Origin: Acidobacteriota bacterium
Lineage (GTDB): Bacteria; Acidobacteriota; Blastocatellia; Pyrinomonadales; Pyrinomonadaceae
Reading direction: 5' to 3'
DNA: 44,665 bases
NCBI GenBank assembly: GCA_003222975.1
Contig: QHXN01000057.1
Span: 1-44,665, forward strand
Shown: piece by piece, positions 43,815 through 44,665 of the stretch
How positions within the stretch are numbered: the first letter of the stretch is position 1
Layout of the letters: every line of letters begins with the position of its first letter
The notes under the pieces: generated by a model
Databases searched by the model: none
Told to the model about the DNA's origin: nothing
Seen by the model: the letters and a program-made list of their open reading frames with translations, nothing else
Translations under genes and position numbers: made by a program

Positions 43815-44665
43815 GTGTCACTGATGCTCGAAGAGATCGCGCAGCAGCCCGAGGCGCTGGCGCGGACAATCGCCGAGGAGCGCGAGAAGGTCTCGCGGCT
43901 CGGCCAGCGTTTGCGCGCGCACGACGTTGATCTGATCGTGCTCGTCGCGCGCGGCTCGTCCGACAACGCCGCCCTCTTCGGTCGCTACCTCCTGGAGATG
44001 GTCACGGGCATCCCCGTCGCCCTGGCCGCGCCCTCCGTCAGCACGCTCTACGGCGCGCGCCTCAAGCTCTCGCGCGCGCTCGTCATCGGCGTCTCGCAGT
44101 CGGGCGAGGGTGAGGACATCAACCGCGTCTTAGAGATGGCCCGCGCCGACGGCGCGTACTGCACGCTCGGAATCACGAACGAGCCTGACTCCTCGATGAC
44201 GAGGATCGTGGACGAGACGCTCCTGATGCACGGCGGGCGCGAGCGCTCGGTCGCGGCGACGAAGACCTACACGGGCCAACTCCTGCACTTCTACATGCTC
44301 GCCGAGGCGCTCAACGCGGGCGGCGCGCGCCTCGGCTTCGAGGCCATCCCCGACTTCGCCGCGCGCGCGCTCGAACTCAGGCCGCAGATCGAAGGGCTGG
44401 TCGAGCGCTACGTCTTCATGGAGAACTGCGTCGTCGTGGGGCGCGGGCTGATCTACGCCAACGCCTTCGAGATGGCCCTCAAGCTGATGGAGACCTGCTA
44501 CGTCGTGGCCGAGCGCTTCTCTTCCGCAGACTTCCTGCACGGCCCCGTCGCGGTCGTCGAGCGACACTTCCCCATCTTCGCCTTCGCGCCGCCCGGCGTC
44601 ACGCTCGCGGGCGTGCGCGAACTGCTCGCGCGCCTCAGAGAGCTTCGCGCCGACACGCTCGTCTT
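43815..44665 (+). CDS. SIS-domain sugar isomerase (GlmS/AgaS-like), partial
   Basis: The frame opens at GTG 43815 (GGGGAG eleven bases upstream) or ATG 43824 and runs off the right edge; 283 residues are visible. Two SIS domains can be seen: LIVLVARGSSDNAALFGRYLLE with VIGVSQSGEGEDINRV, and VVVGRGLIYANAFEMALKLME with SADFLHGPVAVVE. MHGGRERSVAATKTYTGQL is the phosphosugar-binding segment of GlmS isomerase domains. There is no N-terminal glutaminase domain, so it is a GlmS-derived deaminase/isomerase (NagB-II or AgaS type) rather than GlmS. It is divergent from the GH20 gene and fits amino-sugar catabolism. Confidence 0.88.
   Translation, partial: MSLMLEEIAQQPEALARTIAEEREKVSRLGQRLRAHDVDLIVLVARGSSDNAALFGRYLLEMVTGIPVALAAPSVSTLYGARLKLSRALVIGVSQSGEGEDINRVLEMARADGAYCTLGITNEPDSSMTRIVDETLLMHGGRERSVAATKTYTGQLLHFYMLAEALNAGGARLGFEAIPDFAARALELRPQIEGLVERYVFMENCVVVGRGLIYANAFEMALKLMETCYVVAERFSSADFLHGPVAVVERHFPIFAFAPPGVTLAGVRELLARLRELRADTLV

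Overview
This is a GC-rich, gene-dense bacterial chromosome segment with no insertion sequences, phage genes or CRISPR arrays. I infer an acidobacterium of the Blastocatellia/Pyrinomonadaceae type. The grounds are many secreted TPR proteins, a secreted caspase-like protein, an M48 protease, a DUF4097 protein, a split glycine decarboxylase P-protein, and MurE with the DNPR motif of meso-diaminopimelate users. This placement rests on pattern recognition, not on a marker gene.

Layout. 1-2409: an ABC exporter (FtsX-type permease and YbbA/LolD-type ATPase), divergent from the TesA-like lipase with overlapping start codons. 2626-4433: a DUF4097 protein and a Xer recombinase. 4558-6832: an ATP-grasp ligase divergent from an AlkA-like glycosylase. 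6928-13314: a leftward run of prolyl oligopeptidase, endonuclease III, a secreted protein of unknown function, a YdjM-like membrane protein and a membrane-anchored TPR-like protein. 13775-15686: an ECF sigma factor and its zinc-finger anti-sigma factor, with an unusual structured spacer between them. 15966-23071: a cell-envelope block with two TPR proteins, a caspase-like peptidase and an M48 metalloprotease.

23359-27813: the glycine cleavage operon gcvT-gcvH-gcvPA-gcvPB. GcvPA lacks an internal block of about 56 residues. 27903-29335: two small zinc-ribbon proteins, a tRNA-Gly(CCC) and an FMN reductase. 29426-35702: a class V aminotransferase divergent from a tight set of LysA-like decarboxylase, amino-acid permease, HEAGH metallopeptidase and D-Ala-D-Ala-ligase-like enzyme. 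35748-38227: a TIGR01777 epimerase and MurE. 38314-40083: a D-aminoacylase-like amidohydrolase with replaced metal ligands. 40216-44665: an amino-sugar group with a NagX/HGSNAT-like membrane acyltransferase broken by one in-frame TAG, a GH20 hexosaminidase and a SIS-domain protein that runs off the window.

The most unusual signal is not a gene. At least twelve intergenic regions hold paired arms of tandem 7-mers (sometimes 8- or 9-mers) arranged as near-perfect inverted repeats. Each has its own unit sequence. They mostly separate co-oriented genes, often fill the whole gap from stop codon to start codon, and in several cases leave the downstream gene with no visible Shine-Dalgarno sequence. 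Ordinary perfect hairpins sit instead at convergent gene ends. Cyanobacterial STRR heptamers are the nearest thing I know of.
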